Source: Mesorhizobium sp.
GTDB taxonomy: Bacteria > Pseudomonadota > Alphaproteobacteria > Rhizobiales > Rhizobiaceae
Length of the DNA stretch: 64,000 nucleotides
Direction of reading: 5' to 3'
NCBI GenBank assembly: GCA_004017275.1
Contig: SAKE01000003.1
Span: 124,001 to 188,000, forward strand
The translations under genes and the position numbers were made by a program. Of this stretch, positions 39,085 through 48,837 are shown piece after piece. Numbering within the stretch: the stretch's first letter is position 1; each line of letters begins with the position of its first letter. A model generated the notes under the pieces. That model did not search any database and was not told the origin of the DNA. It saw only the letters and a list, made by a program, of their open reading frames with translations.

Positions 39085-40008
39085 TCAAACCCTCCCCAGG
39101 GCGAAGCCCTTGGCGATATAGTTGCGGACGAACCAGATCACGAGCGCGCCTGGAAGGATGGTGAGCACGCCGGCGGCGGCGAGCACGCCCCAGTCGAGCC
39201 CCGAGGCCGAGACCGTGCGCGTCATGATCGCGGCGATCGGCTTGGCGGCGGTCGTGGTCAAGGTGCGCGCGATCAGCAGCTCGACCCATGAGAACATGAA
39301 GCAGAAGAAGCAGGCCACGCCGACGCCGCTGGCGATCAGCGGCATGAATATCCTGAGGAAGAAGCGCGGGAAGGAATAGCCGTCGATATAGGCGGTCTCG
39401 TCGATTTCCTTCGGCACGCCGGACATGAAACCCTCGAGGATCCACACCGCCAGCGGCACGTTGAACAGGCAGTGCGCCAGCGCCACCGCAATATGCGTGT
39501 CGATCAGGCCGAAGGCCGAATAGAGCTGGAAGAAAGGCAGCGCGAACACCGCCGGCGGCGCCATGCGGTTGGTCAAGAGCCAGAAGAAGAGGTGCTTGTC
39601 GCCGAGGAAGCGGTAGCGCGAGAAAGCGTAGGCCGCCGGCAGCGCCACCGAAACCGAGATCACCATGTTCATGACGACATAGATGATCGAATTGATGTAG
39701 CCCTTGTACCAGGACGGGTCGGTGAAGATCACCATGTAGTTGGCCAGGGTCGGGCTCTTCGGCCACAGCGAAAAGGCGCCCAGAATCTCCTGATTGGTCT
39801 TGAAGCTCATATTGACCAGCCAATAGATCGGCAGCATCAGAAAGATGATGTAGATCGTTGGCACCAACCACCAAAACCGGGATTCTTCGCCGCGCCGGCG
39901 CATCAGCCGCGCAAGCTGGTCCTGCGACAATGTGCTAGCGAGCCCGTCCGAAACCGCCGTCTCGCGCACTCGGTCCTGCCTCGTCGTTCCTTCGTTGGCG
40001 CCGCTCAT
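39085..40008 (-). CDS. glpQ: Glycerol ABC transporter permease GlpQ
   Basis: 307 residues from the ATG at 40008, one base after the glpP stop codon; two upstream Met codons overlap glpP and are less likely. It has six membrane helices and an EAA loop (DETAYIDGYSFPRFFLRIFMP). The N-terminal LVPTIYIIFLMLPIYWLVNMSF is typical of MalG-type permeases. It pairs with GlpP to form the glycerol channel. Confidence 0.92.
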   Translation of the reverse strand: MSGANEGTTRQDRVRETAVSDGLASTLSQDQLARLMRRRGEESRFWWLVPTIYIIFLMLPIYWLVNMSFKTNQEILGAFSLWPKSPTLANYMVIFTDPSWYKGYINSIIYVVMNMVISVSVALPAAYAFSRYRFLGDKHLFFWLLTNRMAPPAVFALPFFQLYSAFGLIDTHIAVALAHCLFNVPLAVWILEGFMSGVPKEIDETAYIDGYSFPRFFLRIFMPLIASGVGVACFFCFMFSWVELLIARTLTTTAAKPIAAIMTRTVSASGLDWGVLAAAGVLTILPGALVIWFVRNYIAKGFALGRV

Positions 40009-40009
40009 C

Positions 40010-40876
<867 letters not shown>

Positions 40877-41944
40877 CTAGGCCTCCATCTCGACACGCCA
40901 GGAATCGGCATAGATGTTGATGCCGACCGGGTCGAACCGCATCTTCGGATCGGCGGGCAGGGTCTCGTCCTCACCGATCACGGCAGCGATGTCGCGGCCT
41001 TCGAGCTTGGCACGCACCACCTTGTGGCGGCCCAGATCCTCGACCTTGCTGACCTGCACGGCCATGCCGTCGCGGCCCAGACGGACATATTCGGGACGGA
41101 TGCCAAGCTCGACGGCGCCGCTGCCTGCCTTTGGCGCGCCCGGCAGTTCGATGCGCTGCGAGCCGAGCGTCGCGGTCCTGCCGTCGATTGCCACCGGCAT
41201 GACGTTCATGCCTGGCGAGCCGATGAAATAGCCGACGAAGGTATGGCGCGGGCGTTCGAACAATTCGGCCGGCGTGCCGATCTGCACGATGCCGCCATCA
41301 TACATGACCACGACCTGGTCGGCGAAGGTCAGCGCTTCGGTCTGGTCGTGCGTGACATAGACCATGGTGTAGCCGAAGCGGCGATGCAGCTGCTTCAGCT
41401 GCGAGCGAAGCACCCACTTCATATGCGGGTCGATGACGGTCAGCGGTTCGTCGAACAGGATCGCGTTGACATCCGAGCGCACCAGCCCGCGGCCGAGCGA
41501 GATCTTCTGCTTCTGATCGGCGGTCAGCCCCCTCGCCTTCTTTTTCGCCCAGGACGCCAGATCGATCATCTCCAGCGTCTCGCACACTTTGCGGTCGACA
41601 TCGGCTTCCGGCACACCGCGGTTGCGCAGCGGGAAGGCCAGATTGTCGTAGACAGTCATGGTGTCGTAGATGACCGGGAACTGGAACACCTGCGCGATGT
41701 TGCGTTCCTGCGTCGACAAATTGGTCACGTCCTTGCCGTTGAACAGCAGCTGGCCATGCGAGGGATGAAGCAGGCCTGAAATGATGTTGAGCAGCGTGGT
41801 CTTGCCACAACCGGACGGGCCGAGCAGCGCATAGGCGCCGCCATCCTCGAACGTATGATGCACTTCCCTGAGCGCGAAATCGGCATCAGTGCGCGGGTTC
41901 GGCAGATAGGAATGCCTGACATGATTGACGTCGATGCGCGCCAT
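40877..41944 (-). CDS. glpT: Glycerol ABC transporter ATPase GlpT with degenerate signature motif
   Basis: 355 residues. Walker A GPSGCGKT (42-49), Walker B ILFDE ending Glu166 and the switch His199 (VTHDQTEAL) are intact. The ABC signature, normally LSGGQ, reads LTADQ (140-144). A TOBE domain follows (SPGMNVMPVAIDGRT). Paired with GlpS, its own ATP site motifs would complete a functional site using the GlpS signature, while the opposite site is degenerate. Not to be confused with the Escherichia coli glpT antiporter, which is unrelated. Confidence 0.93.
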   Translation of the reverse strand: MARIDVNHVRHSYLPNPRTDADFALREVHHTFEDGGAYALLGPSGCGKTTLLNIISGLLHPSHGQLLFNGKDVTNLSTQERNIAQVFQFPVIYDTMTVYDNLAFPLRNRGVPEADVDRKVCETLEMIDLASWAKKKARGLTADQKQKISLGRGLVRSDVNAILFDEPLTVIDPHMKWVLRSQLKQLHRRFGYTMVYVTHDQTEALTFADQVVVMYDGGIVQIGTPAELFERPRHTFVGYFIGSPGMNVMPVAIDGRTATLGSQRIELPGAPKAGSGAVELGIRPEYVRLGRDGMAVQVSKVEDLGRHKVVRAKLEGRDIAAVIGEDETLPADPKMRFDPVGINIYADSWRVEMEA

Positions 41945-41953
41945 ATCGCCCTC

Positions 41954-43033
41954 CTATGCCGCCAGCTTCGGCGCGCTGACGGCGCGGCCGTGCTCGTCGA
42001 AAACCATGATGTGGCGCGGATCGATGAACACCTCGACCACCTCGTCGGGCTCGAAATGGCGGATGCCGTGGGTCAGCATCACCCAGCGCGCGTCGGCGAA
42101 ATCGAGATGGATGAAGCTTTCCGAGCCGGTGATCTCGGTGATCGTCACCTTGGCGCGCACCGACACGGCGGCGGCATCGGGCCGATCGAGAGACAGATGA
42201 TGCGGCTGAAAGCCAATCGTATACATGGCGTCGGCAATGCCGGAGAGTTCGGCCGGCACCGGCAGGTTCACGCCCCCCTCCAGCAGGAAATTCCGGCCTT
42301 TCTTGGCAAGCACTATGGTGTTAAGCGGTGGATCGGAAAACGTCCGGGCCGTCACCAGGTCGGCCGGCTTGCGGAAGACGTCGATGGTCGGCCCAAACTG
42401 GGTGATGCGCCCTTCCGAAAGTGTCGCCGTATTGCCGCCGAGCAGCAGCGCTTCGTGCGGCTCGGTCGTGGCGTAGACAAAGATGGTGCCGGCAGCGGCG
42501 AAAATCCTCGGCAGCTCGGCGCGCAATTCCTCGCGCAGTTTGTAATCGAGATTGGCGAGCGGCTCGTCGAGCAGCACCAGGCTGGCATTCTTGACGATGG
42601 CGCGGGCCAATGCGGTGCGCTGCTGCTGGCCGCCGGACAGGCTGAGCGGCGTGCGGTCGAGATAGGGTGTCAGCTTGAGCAGAGCCGCGGCATGGCGCAC
42701 TTCCTTGTCGATCTTCGCCTGATCGGTTCCCGCCACCCTGAGCGGCGAGGCGATGTTCTCATAGACGGTCATCGCCGGATAGTTGATGAACTGCTGGTAG
42801 ACCATGGCGATCTTGCGCTTCTGCACCGGCACGCCGGTGACGTTCTGGCCATCGAACCAGATCGAACCGGAAGTCGGCACATCGAGGCCGGCCATCAACC
42901 GCATCAGACTGGTCTTGCCGGAGAGCGTCGGTCCAAGCAGAACGTTGAGCGAGCCGTGCTGGAGCGTCAGCGACACGTCGCTTATATGCTCGGCCGCACC
43001 GACCGTCTTGGTGACGTTTCTCAGTTCCAGCAT
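41954..43033 (-). CDS. glpS: Glycerol ABC transporter ATPase GlpS with replaced switch histidine
   Basis: 359 residues. The signature LSGGQ (132-136) and Walker B LLDE (ending Glu157) are canonical, and Walker A reads GPTLSGKT (34-41). The switch region VYATTEPHEAL has Thr190 where the catalytic switch His belongs. This lesion is complementary to that of GlpT: one composite ATP site (GlpT Walker motifs plus GlpS signature) stays canonical and the other is compromised. It is nine bases upstream of glpT. Confidence 0.93.
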   Translation of the reverse strand: MLELRNVTKTVGAAEHISDVSLTLQHGSLNVLLGPTLSGKTSLMRLMAGLDVPTSGSIWFDGQNVTGVPVQKRKIAMVYQQFINYPAMTVYENIASPLRVAGTDQAKIDKEVRHAAALLKLTPYLDRTPLSLSGGQQQRTALARAIVKNASLVLLDEPLANLDYKLREELRAELPRIFAAAGTIFVYATTEPHEALLLGGNTATLSEGRITQFGPTIDVFRKPADLVTARTFSDPPLNTIVLAKKGRNFLLEGGVNLPVPAELSGIADAMYTIGFQPHHLSLDRPDAAAVSVRAKVTITEITGSESFIHLDFADARWVMLTHGIRHFEPDEVVEVFIDPRHIMVFDEHGRAVSAPKLAA

Positions 43034-43074
43034 GACGCCTCCTCCCAGGCCTTGCGCATCAGCTCAAACCCTCT

Positions 43075-44601
43075 TCATTCGGCAGCCGCGACATGCCGCC
43101 GGCTTATGCCGCGCATGAATTCGTCGAGCGATGCCACCTGCTCACGGCTGAGATGCAGACCTCGCTTGGTCCGGCGCCACAATACATCTTCTGATGTGAC
43201 CGCCCATTCGTTTTGAACGAGATAGCGCACCTCGGCCTCAAAAAGATCGGCGCCGAAGTTACGGCCCAGATCGGCATTCGATTTGGCCAACCCCAACAGC
43301 ATCCTTGCGCGGGTGCCGTAGAGTCGGGTCAGCCGGCGGGCCAGGCGCGCATCGAGGAACGGATAGGCGGTTTTCAGTTTCGCCACTTCGGCATCGAAAC
43401 CGGGGGCCGGGAAATCGCCGCCCGGCAGCGGCGCGTTTGCCGTCCACGGCTTGCCGCGCTTGCCTAGAAAACCCTCGATCTTTTCCAGCATCGATTCCGA
43501 CAGCCGGCGATAGGTGGTGATCTTGCCGCCAAAGGCGTTGACGATCGGGGCAGCGCCCTCGCCGCCATCGGCCTTGAGCACATAGTCGCGTGTCGCTTCC
43601 TGCGCCTTGGAGGCGCCGTCATCATAGAGCGGGCGGACGGCCGAATAGGTCCAGACGATGTCCGACCGCTTGACCGGTTGCGCAAAATATTCGCTTGCCG
43701 CCGCGCAGAGGTAATCGATCTCGGTGTCGCTGATCTTCACGTCATGCGGATCGCCGGGATAGTCCTGGTCGGTGGTGCCGATCAGCGTAAACTCTTCCTC
43801 GTAGGGAATGGCGAAGATGATGCGGCCATCCCTGTTCTGGAAGAAATAGGCGCGCGGATCGTCGAACTTCCTGGCGATGACGATGTGGCTGCCCTGCACG
43901 AGGCGGACATTGTGCACGTCGTTGAGACCGACGACGCCGGAAAGCACATGATCGACCCAGGGTCCGGCGGCATTGACCAGCAGCCGCGCCTTGACCTCCT
44001 CGGTTTCGCCGGTCCGCAGGTTTTCGATCTTGATCGTCCACAATCCGTTTTCGCGGCGCGCGGCAACCACTTTCGTACGGGTGCGGATCGTCGCGCCGCG
44101 ATCGGCGGCATCACGCGCGTTCAGCGCCACCAGGCGCGCATCGTTGACCCAGCCATCCGAATACTCGAAGGCCTTTTTGAACAAGGGCTTCAAAGGTTTG
44201 CCGGCCGGATCCCTGGCCATGTCCAGCGTCCGGGTCGCGGGCAGCAATTTGCGGCCGCCAATGTGGTCGTAGAGGAAGAGACCGAGCCTGATCAGCCAGG
44301 CCGGACGCAGGCCCTTGGCATAAGGCAGCACGAAGCGCATCGGCCAGATGATATGCGGCGCGTTCTTCCACAGAACCTCGCGTTCCATAAGCGCCTCGCG
44401 CACCAGCCGGAATTCATAGAATTCGAGGTAGCGCAGGCCGCCATGGATCAATTTGGTCGAGCCCGAGGAGGTCCCGCTGGCAAGGTCGTTCATCTCGGCG
44501 AGAAAGACGGAAAAGCCACGCCCAGCGGCATCACGGGCGATACCGCAGCCATTGATGCCGCCACCTATGACGAAAATGTCACGGATCGGAGATGCGTCCA
44601 C
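43075..44601 (-). CDS. glpD: Glycerol-3-phosphate dehydrogenase (aerobic, FAD)
   Basis: 508 residues. The FAD-binding Rossmann start is DIFVIGGGINGCGIARDAAG, followed by LASGTSSGSTKLIHGGLRYLE, the GlpD signature. The enzyme oxidises sn-glycerol 3-phosphate to dihydroxyacetone phosphate at the membrane and passes electrons to quinone. It lies between glpR and glpS. Upstream is an array of phased CGAA boxes, likely the GlpR operator. glpS starts 41 bases after its stop. Confidence 0.96.
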   Translation of the reverse strand: MDASPIRDIFVIGGGINGCGIARDAAGRGFSVFLAEMNDLASGTSSGSTKLIHGGLRYLEFYEFRLVREALMEREVLWKNAPHIIWPMRFVLPYAKGLRPAWLIRLGLFLYDHIGGRKLLPATRTLDMARDPAGKPLKPLFKKAFEYSDGWVNDARLVALNARDAADRGATIRTRTKVVAARRENGLWTIKIENLRTGETEEVKARLLVNAAGPWVDHVLSGVVGLNDVHNVRLVQGSHIVIARKFDDPRAYFFQNRDGRIIFAIPYEEEFTLIGTTDQDYPGDPHDVKISDTEIDYLCAAASEYFAQPVKRSDIVWTYSAVRPLYDDGASKAQEATRDYVLKADGGEGAAPIVNAFGGKITTYRRLSESMLEKIEGFLGKRGKPWTANAPLPGGDFPAPGFDAEVAKLKTAYPFLDARLARRLTRLYGTRARMLLGLAKSNADLGRNFGADLFEAEVRYLVQNEWAVTSEDVLWRRTKRGLHLSREQVASLDEFMRGISRRHVAAAE

Positions 44602-44645
44602 AAATTCCTCCAGCGATTTCGCATTGCACCATTTTTGGGCTTTTA

Positions 44646-44693
44646 CGAAACCGTCTCGGAATTATTTCGAAATGATAACGAATGTCAAACGAA
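44646..44693 (-). promoter_or_regulatory. Phased CGAA boxes upstream of glpD, putative GlpR operator array
   Basis: In the 126-base glpR-glpD gap, CGAA occurs at 44646, 44668, 44679 and 44690, with CGGA at 44657. That makes five boxes at exactly 11-base steps on one face of the helix. On the coding strand these read as TTCG repeats. DeoR-family repressors, including GlpR, recognise TTCG-containing sites. The assignment is inferred from phasing, position and family; no binding data exist here. Confidence 0.6.
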
Positions 44694-44727
44694 ATATCAC
44701 GAGGGCGTGACATCGGTCCAAAACCGC

Positions 44728-45495
44728 CTAGGTGAGCGACGTCTCGATCAGTTGAACCTCGGCCTCCTGGCAGATCTTGCGCACCGACGGGATGTCGCAA
44801 CGGTCGGTGATGAAGGTGTTGACCTGCGACAGATGACCGATGCGCACCGGTGCGGTTCGCTCGAATTTGGTCTGGTCGGAAACCAGGATGACATGCCTTG
44901 CATTGGCGATGATCGCCTGCGCCACCTTGACCTCGCGAAAGTCGAAGTCGAGCAAGGCGCCGTCATGGTCGATGGCGGATGCTCCGATCACCGCATAGTC
45001 GACCTTGAACTGCCTGATGAAGTCGACCGCCGCCTCGCCGACCACACCGCCATCGGAACCGCGCACGACCCCGCCAGCGATCACCACCTCGATCGAGGGA
45101 TATATCCGCATCCTATTGGCAACATTGATGTTATTGGTGATGACCATGAGTCCGTTATGATCGAGCAGCGCTTTGCTGACCGACTCGGTCGTGGTGCCTA
45201 TGTTGATGAACAGCGAGGCGTTGTCGGGGATCAGCCTGGCGGCCGCGCGTCCGATCGCCTCCTTCTCGTCGGCCGCGATCTTGCGCCGCGCCTCATACTC
45301 CATGTTCTCGATGCCGGACGGGAACAAGGCGCCGCCATGGATGCGCGAAAGCAGGCGCTGATCGCAGAGGTCGTTGAGGTCCTTGCGTATGGTCTGTGGC
45401 GTCACATTGAAATGGGTGGCCAGATCCTCGACCAGCACGCGACCATGATCCTTGGCCATCTGGATGATTTCGGCATGGCGTGGCGACAGATACAT
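44728..45495 (-). CDS. glpR: DeoR family glycerol regulator GlpR
   Basis: 255 residues. An N-terminal DeoR winged helix (VEDLATHFNVTPQTIRKDLNDLCDQRLLSRIHGGA) is followed by a sugar-phosphate sensor domain with FINIGTTTESVSKAL, NNINVANRMR and GGVVRGSDGGVVGE. In other bacteria GlpR is released by glycerol 3-phosphate. It is first in the locus and separated from glpD by the phased CGAA array. A CGTTTTCG/CGAAAACG inverted repeat upstream suggests autoregulation. Confidence 0.92.
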   Translation of the reverse strand: MYLSPRHAEIIQMAKDHGRVLVEDLATHFNVTPQTIRKDLNDLCDQRLLSRIHGGALFPSGIENMEYEARRKIAADEKEAIGRAAARLIPDNASLFINIGTTTESVSKALLDHNGLMVITNNINVANRMRIYPSIEVVIAGGVVRGSDGGVVGEAAVDFIRQFKVDYAVIGASAIDHDGALLDFDFREVKVAQAIIANARHVILVSDQTKFERTAPVRIGHLSQVNTFITDRCDIPSVRKICQEAEVQLIETSLT

Positions 45496-45507
45496 AGGGC
45501 AACCTCC

Positions 45508-45540
45508 CGTTTTCGTTTTTCTTGTCTATAGTCGAAAACG
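45508..45540. promoter_or_regulatory. Inverted repeat upstream of glpR, putative GlpR site
   Basis: CGTTTTCG (45508-45515) and CGAAAACG (45533-45540) form a perfect 8-bp inverted repeat with a 17-base spacer, 12 bases before the glpR start codon. It shares the TTCG/CGAA core with the array before glpD. It is a likely autoregulatory operator; inference only. Confidence 0.5.
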
Positions 45541-45623
45541 AAACCAATGAAAAGGCATAAGCCGGCTAATGAAATGCATGTGATTACCAAGGCAAATGCG
45601 AACGCAAACCAGATTGTGCCTGA

Positions 45624-47036
45624 TCAGGCCACACCGCGCGCGACTTCCGTGATGGCGGTGAAGGCCATATCGACATCGGCGGCGGTCGCCTCGAACTGGC
45701 CGACCTGGAAACGGATTGCTATCAGTCCATCGACCCTCGTCTGCGTCAGGTAGATGCGGCCATCGTCGTTGATCGTATTGACCAGCCGCAGATTGTGCTC
45801 GTCCGCATCGGCATCACCTGTGGTCTTGTGCCGGAACGAGAACAACGACAGCATCGGCTCGCTGACAATTTCGAAATCCGGCTCCCTTGCCAGCCGCGCG
45901 GCAAGCCCTTCGCTCCACGCGACATGATTGCGGATCATCGTGCGCAGGCTTTCCAGCCCATGAGCGCGCAGCAGGAACCACAATTTCAGCGCGCGAAACC
46001 GCCTGCCAAGCGGCACCGACCATTCGGAATAGTTGATGATGCCGTCATGACCGTGCGTCTTCAGATAATCCGGCTTGATGGCCAGCGTCTTCACATGGCT
46101 TTCGGGGTCGCGCAGGAACTGGATCGAGCAGTCGAACTGGGCGCCCAGCCATTTGTGCGGATTGAAAACGATCGAATCGGCGCCTTCAACGCCTGCCCAG
46201 AAATGCCGATATTCCGGACAGATCATCGCCGATCCCGCCCATGCGGCATCGACATGCAGATACAGTCCATGCCGCTGCGCAACCTCTACAACCGCCGCAA
46301 TGTCGTCGGTGCCGCCGGTGCTGGTGCCGCCGACGCAAGCGATGATGCCGGCCGGCAGCATGCCGGCTTCCCGGTCCGCGATGATTGCCGCCTCGAGCGC
46401 CGCCGTATCCATGGCGCGAAAGCGGCCGCCGACCGGGATGCGCACGAGGTTGTCCTCGCCGATGCCTGACACCCAGATCGCCCGGTCGATCGACGTGTGC
46501 ACCTGATCGGAGGAATAGATGCGCAGCCGCGCCTGCCCTGCCAGGCCTTGTTTGTTGCCTTGCCAGTCGAGTGCCCGTTCGCGCATGGTCAGCACCGCGG
46601 CCAGTGTCGCCGACGAGGCCGAATCCTGGATCACCCCGGAAAACCCTTCGGGCAGACCGAGCGCCTGGCGCATCCAGTCGACGGTGCGCGTTTCGAGTTC
46701 GGTCGCTGCCGGCGATGTTTGCCAGAGCATGCATTGCGCGGCCATCGCCGAAACCAGATATTCCGCCACCACCGAGACCGGCGCCGCATTGGCCGGGAAA
46801 TAGGCGAAAAAGCGCGGATGCTGCCAATGAGTCATCCCCGGTAGAATCTTCTCTTCGAAGTCGGCGAAGATCCGGTCCATCGGTTCGGCGTCTTCGGGCG
46901 GTGACGCCTCTATGCTTCTGAAGATGTCGCCCGGCTCGACCAGCGGCCGCACCGGACGGTCGCGCAGCGTGCTGCGGTAATCGGCGCCCCAGTCGGCGAC
47001 GCGCCGCGACCATTGCCGGAACTCATCATTGTTCAT
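45624..47036 (-). CDS. Pyridoxal-phosphate-dependent decarboxylase (aromatic-L-amino-acid/glutamate decarboxylase family)
   Basis: 470 residues, group II PLP decarboxylase. The PLP-Lys is in SIVFNPHKWLGAQFDCS. Cofactor contacts appear as SASSATLAAVLTMRERA, GTSTGGTDDIAAVVEVAQ and LHVDAAWAGSAMICPEYR. The N-terminal MTHWQHPRFFAYFPANA block and AQCMLWQTSPAATELE are those of tyrosine/tryptophan/DOPA decarboxylases. The product would be an aromatic amine; the precise substrate is unknown. It stands alone between glpR and the Anbu module, with 101 bases to the latter. Confidence 0.88.
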   Translation of the reverse strand: MNNDEFRQWSRRVADWGADYRSTLRDRPVRPLVEPGDIFRSIEASPPEDAEPMDRIFADFEEKILPGMTHWQHPRFFAYFPANAAPVSVVAEYLVSAMAAQCMLWQTSPAATELETRTVDWMRQALGLPEGFSGVIQDSASSATLAAVLTMRERALDWQGNKQGLAGQARLRIYSSDQVHTSIDRAIWVSGIGEDNLVRIPVGGRFRAMDTAALEAAIIADREAGMLPAGIIACVGGTSTGGTDDIAAVVEVAQRHGLYLHVDAAWAGSAMICPEYRHFWAGVEGADSIVFNPHKWLGAQFDCSIQFLRDPESHVKTLAIKPDYLKTHGHDGIINYSEWSVPLGRRFRALKLWFLLRAHGLESLRTMIRNHVAWSEGLAARLAREPDFEIVSEPMLSLFSFRHKTTGDADADEHNLRLVNTINDDGRIYLTQTRVDGLIAIRFQVGQFEATAADVDMAFTAITEVARGVA

Positions 47037-47137
47037 CCTGTCCTCCAGACATGATCTTACGCCGCCATCCGTCGCGGCTGGTCTCTTTACTAATTAACAC
47101 GTGAAACATTTGCAACCGCCGGCGAATGCGGCATGCC

Positions 47138-47869
47138 TCAGCCAGGGAAATCCGGCAGACTGGCAAAAGCCGTCTTCAATGCACTCGACCAACCGTCCGA
47201 GATCGTGCGGTAATACTGGTCGTCCTGACCGATCCGCTTCTTCAACCCGACCTTGAAGGCGTCCTTCTCCAGGAAGAGTAGGTCGAGCGGCAAGCCGACG
47301 GACAGGTTCGACTTCAATGTCGAATCGAACGACACCAAGAGCAGCTTCACCGTCTCCGCAAGGCTCATCGTCTTTTCATAGGCACGGATGATGATCGGCT
47401 TGCCGTATTTGGTCTCGCCGATCTGGAAGAACGGCGTGTCGTCGGTCGATTCGATGAAATTGCCTTCGGGATAGATCATGAACAGCCGCGGCTCGCTGCC
47501 CTTGATCTGGCCGCCGAGGATGAACGAGGCATTGAAATAGGAATCCGCCTTCTCGCCCGCGGGTGACGAACTGGCGATGACCTCCTTGACCGTATCGCCG
47601 ACCATCCGCACCGTCTGATACATCGACGGCGTCTCCAGAAGCGTGGCGTGACGGTCGGCAATTGCCTTGGTGCGTTCATCAAGCAGGCTGACTACGGCCT
47701 GCGTCGTCGCCAAATTGCCGGCCGACATCAAAACGATGACGCGTTCGCCCGGCTGCTCCCAGACATGCATCTTGCGGAAGGTGGAAATGGAATCCATGCC
47801 GGCATTGGTGCGCGTGTCCGACATGAACACGAGCCCGCGATCAATCTTCAGGCCGACGCAATAGGTCAT
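47138..47869 (-). CDS. Anbu (bacterial proteasome homologue, COG3484) peptidase
   Basis: 243 residues from the ATG at 47869 (MTYCVGLKIDRG). Removal of Met leaves Thr1 as N-terminal nucleophile. Asp17 (SDTR) and Lys32 (FRKM, close to proteasomal Lys33) fill the other proteasome-type positions. VIVLMSAGNLATTQAV and SYFNASFILGGQIKGSEPRLF are typical of Anbu, an ancestral proteasome beta-like family. It is last in a four-gene set with ATP-grasp, alpha-E and transglutaminase-like genes, the classic Anbu neighbourhood. The physiological substrate is not known. A palindromic repeat precedes it. Confidence 0.9.
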   Translation of the reverse strand: MTYCVGLKIDRGLVFMSDTRTNAGMDSISTFRKMHVWEQPGERVIVLMSAGNLATTQAVVSLLDERTKAIADRHATLLETPSMYQTVRMVGDTVKEVIASSSPAGEKADSYFNASFILGGQIKGSEPRLFMIYPEGNFIESTDDTPFFQIGETKYGKPIIIRAYEKTMSLAETVKLLLVSFDSTLKSNLSVGLPLDLLFLEKDAFKVGLKKRIGQDDQYYRTISDGWSSALKTAFASLPDFPG

Positions 47870-47880
47870 GGAATCTCTTC

Positions 47881-48004
47881 TAGAGCGATTCATCGTTTCA
47901 CGGAAACGCAGAACCGCTCTATCTTTCTGTGTTTGCGCAATTCCCAAGGGAAAGCGCTATGCGCTTTTCCCGGGAAAACCGTTTCACACTTTTCCTGGAA
48001 TTGC
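47881..48004. repeat. Two-part palindromic intergenic repeat
   Basis: Part one: TAGAGCG (47881-47887) pairs with CGCTCTA (47915-47921), with an inner CGTTTC/GAAACG hairpin. Part two: GCAATTCC (47937-47944) pairs with GGAATTGC (47997-48004), with an inner GGGAAA...TTTTCCC hairpin. It resembles the mosaic palindromic elements dispersed in rhizobial genomes. It fills the spacer between the transglutaminase-like and Anbu genes. Confidence 0.8.
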
Positions 48005-48025
48005 TCCAGCGGCAATCCTGGCGGA

Positions 48026-48820
48026 TTACTGCTCCACCGTGACGGTGACCGCAAGCTGTTCTTCCGCTTGTCCCAGCCGAATTCCCGACACCGGCGTGGC
48101 GTCGCGGTAGTCGCGGCCCGTTGCCACTTTTACATAGCGCTCGTCAGGCGAGATGCCGTTGGCGGCATCGAAGGCAACCCAGCCGAGACCCGAAACATGC
48201 ACCTCGGCCCAGGCATGGCTTGCGGCCTGTTCAACCGTTGCATCCAGCATCAGATAGCCGCTGACATAGCGGGCTGGAAAACCCATGGCCCGCGCTGCGG
48301 CGGCAAAGATATGCGTATGATCCTGGCAGACACCGGTTTTCAGCGCCAAGGCTTCCTCGGCAGGCGTCGCCGCATTGGTGGTGCCGGGCGTGTAGATGAC
48401 GCGCTCGCCGATGACAGCCATCAGCCGGTGCAGCCTTTCGATATCGGTGCCCTTGCCGACCGATGCAGCGAGTTCGCGCACACCGCTGCCGATCGCCGTC
48501 AAAGGTGTTTCATGGCTGTACAGCCAGAGTGGCGTAAAACCCTGGTGCGGTCCCGAGACGCCGGCAGTGTCGCGCGTCACCACCTCGCCTGACGCTTCCA
48601 CCGTGATGAAGTTGCGCTCGCCCTCGACGCTCAACAGCCTTGTGTCGTTGCCGAAATGGTCGACAAAGCGAACCTCTTCGCGCGCGCCTTCGATGGCCAG
48701 CGCCCAGGACAGAACGGTCTGCGTCGATCCGCTGACCGGAAGCAGCCGCAGCCGCTGCAACAGATAGTGCACCGGCGTATCGTAGCGGTATTCGGTCCGG
48801 TGGGTGATCTTCAGCCGCAT
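48026..48820 (-). CDS. Transglutaminase-like cysteine protease-fold protein
   Basis: 264 residues from the ATG at 48820 (MRLKITHRTEYRYD). An N-terminal beta domain of the transglutaminase-associated type is followed by the core. The triad is Cys165 (KTGVCQDHTHIFAAAARAMG), His202 (SHAWAEVHV) and Asp218 (GWVAFDAANG). Bacterial members act as peptidases or amide-bond exchangers. Position between alpha-E and Anbu implies a shared pathway, possibly making or removing a peptide tag. Palindromic elements flank it on both sides. Confidence 0.9.
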   Translation of the reverse strand: MRLKITHRTEYRYDTPVHYLLQRLRLLPVSGSTQTVLSWALAIEGAREEVRFVDHFGNDTRLLSVEGERNFITVEASGEVVTRDTAGVSGPHQGFTPLWLYSHETPLTAIGSGVRELAASVGKGTDIERLHRLMAVIGERVIYTPGTTNAATPAEEALALKTGVCQDHTHIFAAAARAMGFPARYVSGYLMLDATVEQAASHAWAEVHVSGLGWVAFDAANGISPDERYVKVATGRDYRDATPVSGIRLGQAEEQLAVTVTVEQ

Positions 48821-48837
48821 GCTTCTATTCCGTTTGT

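Noticed and set aside
40877..41944. GlpT glycerol-3-phosphate antiporter
   Set aside because: The product is an ABC ATPase; only the rhizobial gene name coincides.
43678..45531. 617-codon open frame antisense to glpD and glpR
   Set aside because: Shadow frame crossing two genes and a regulatory spacer.
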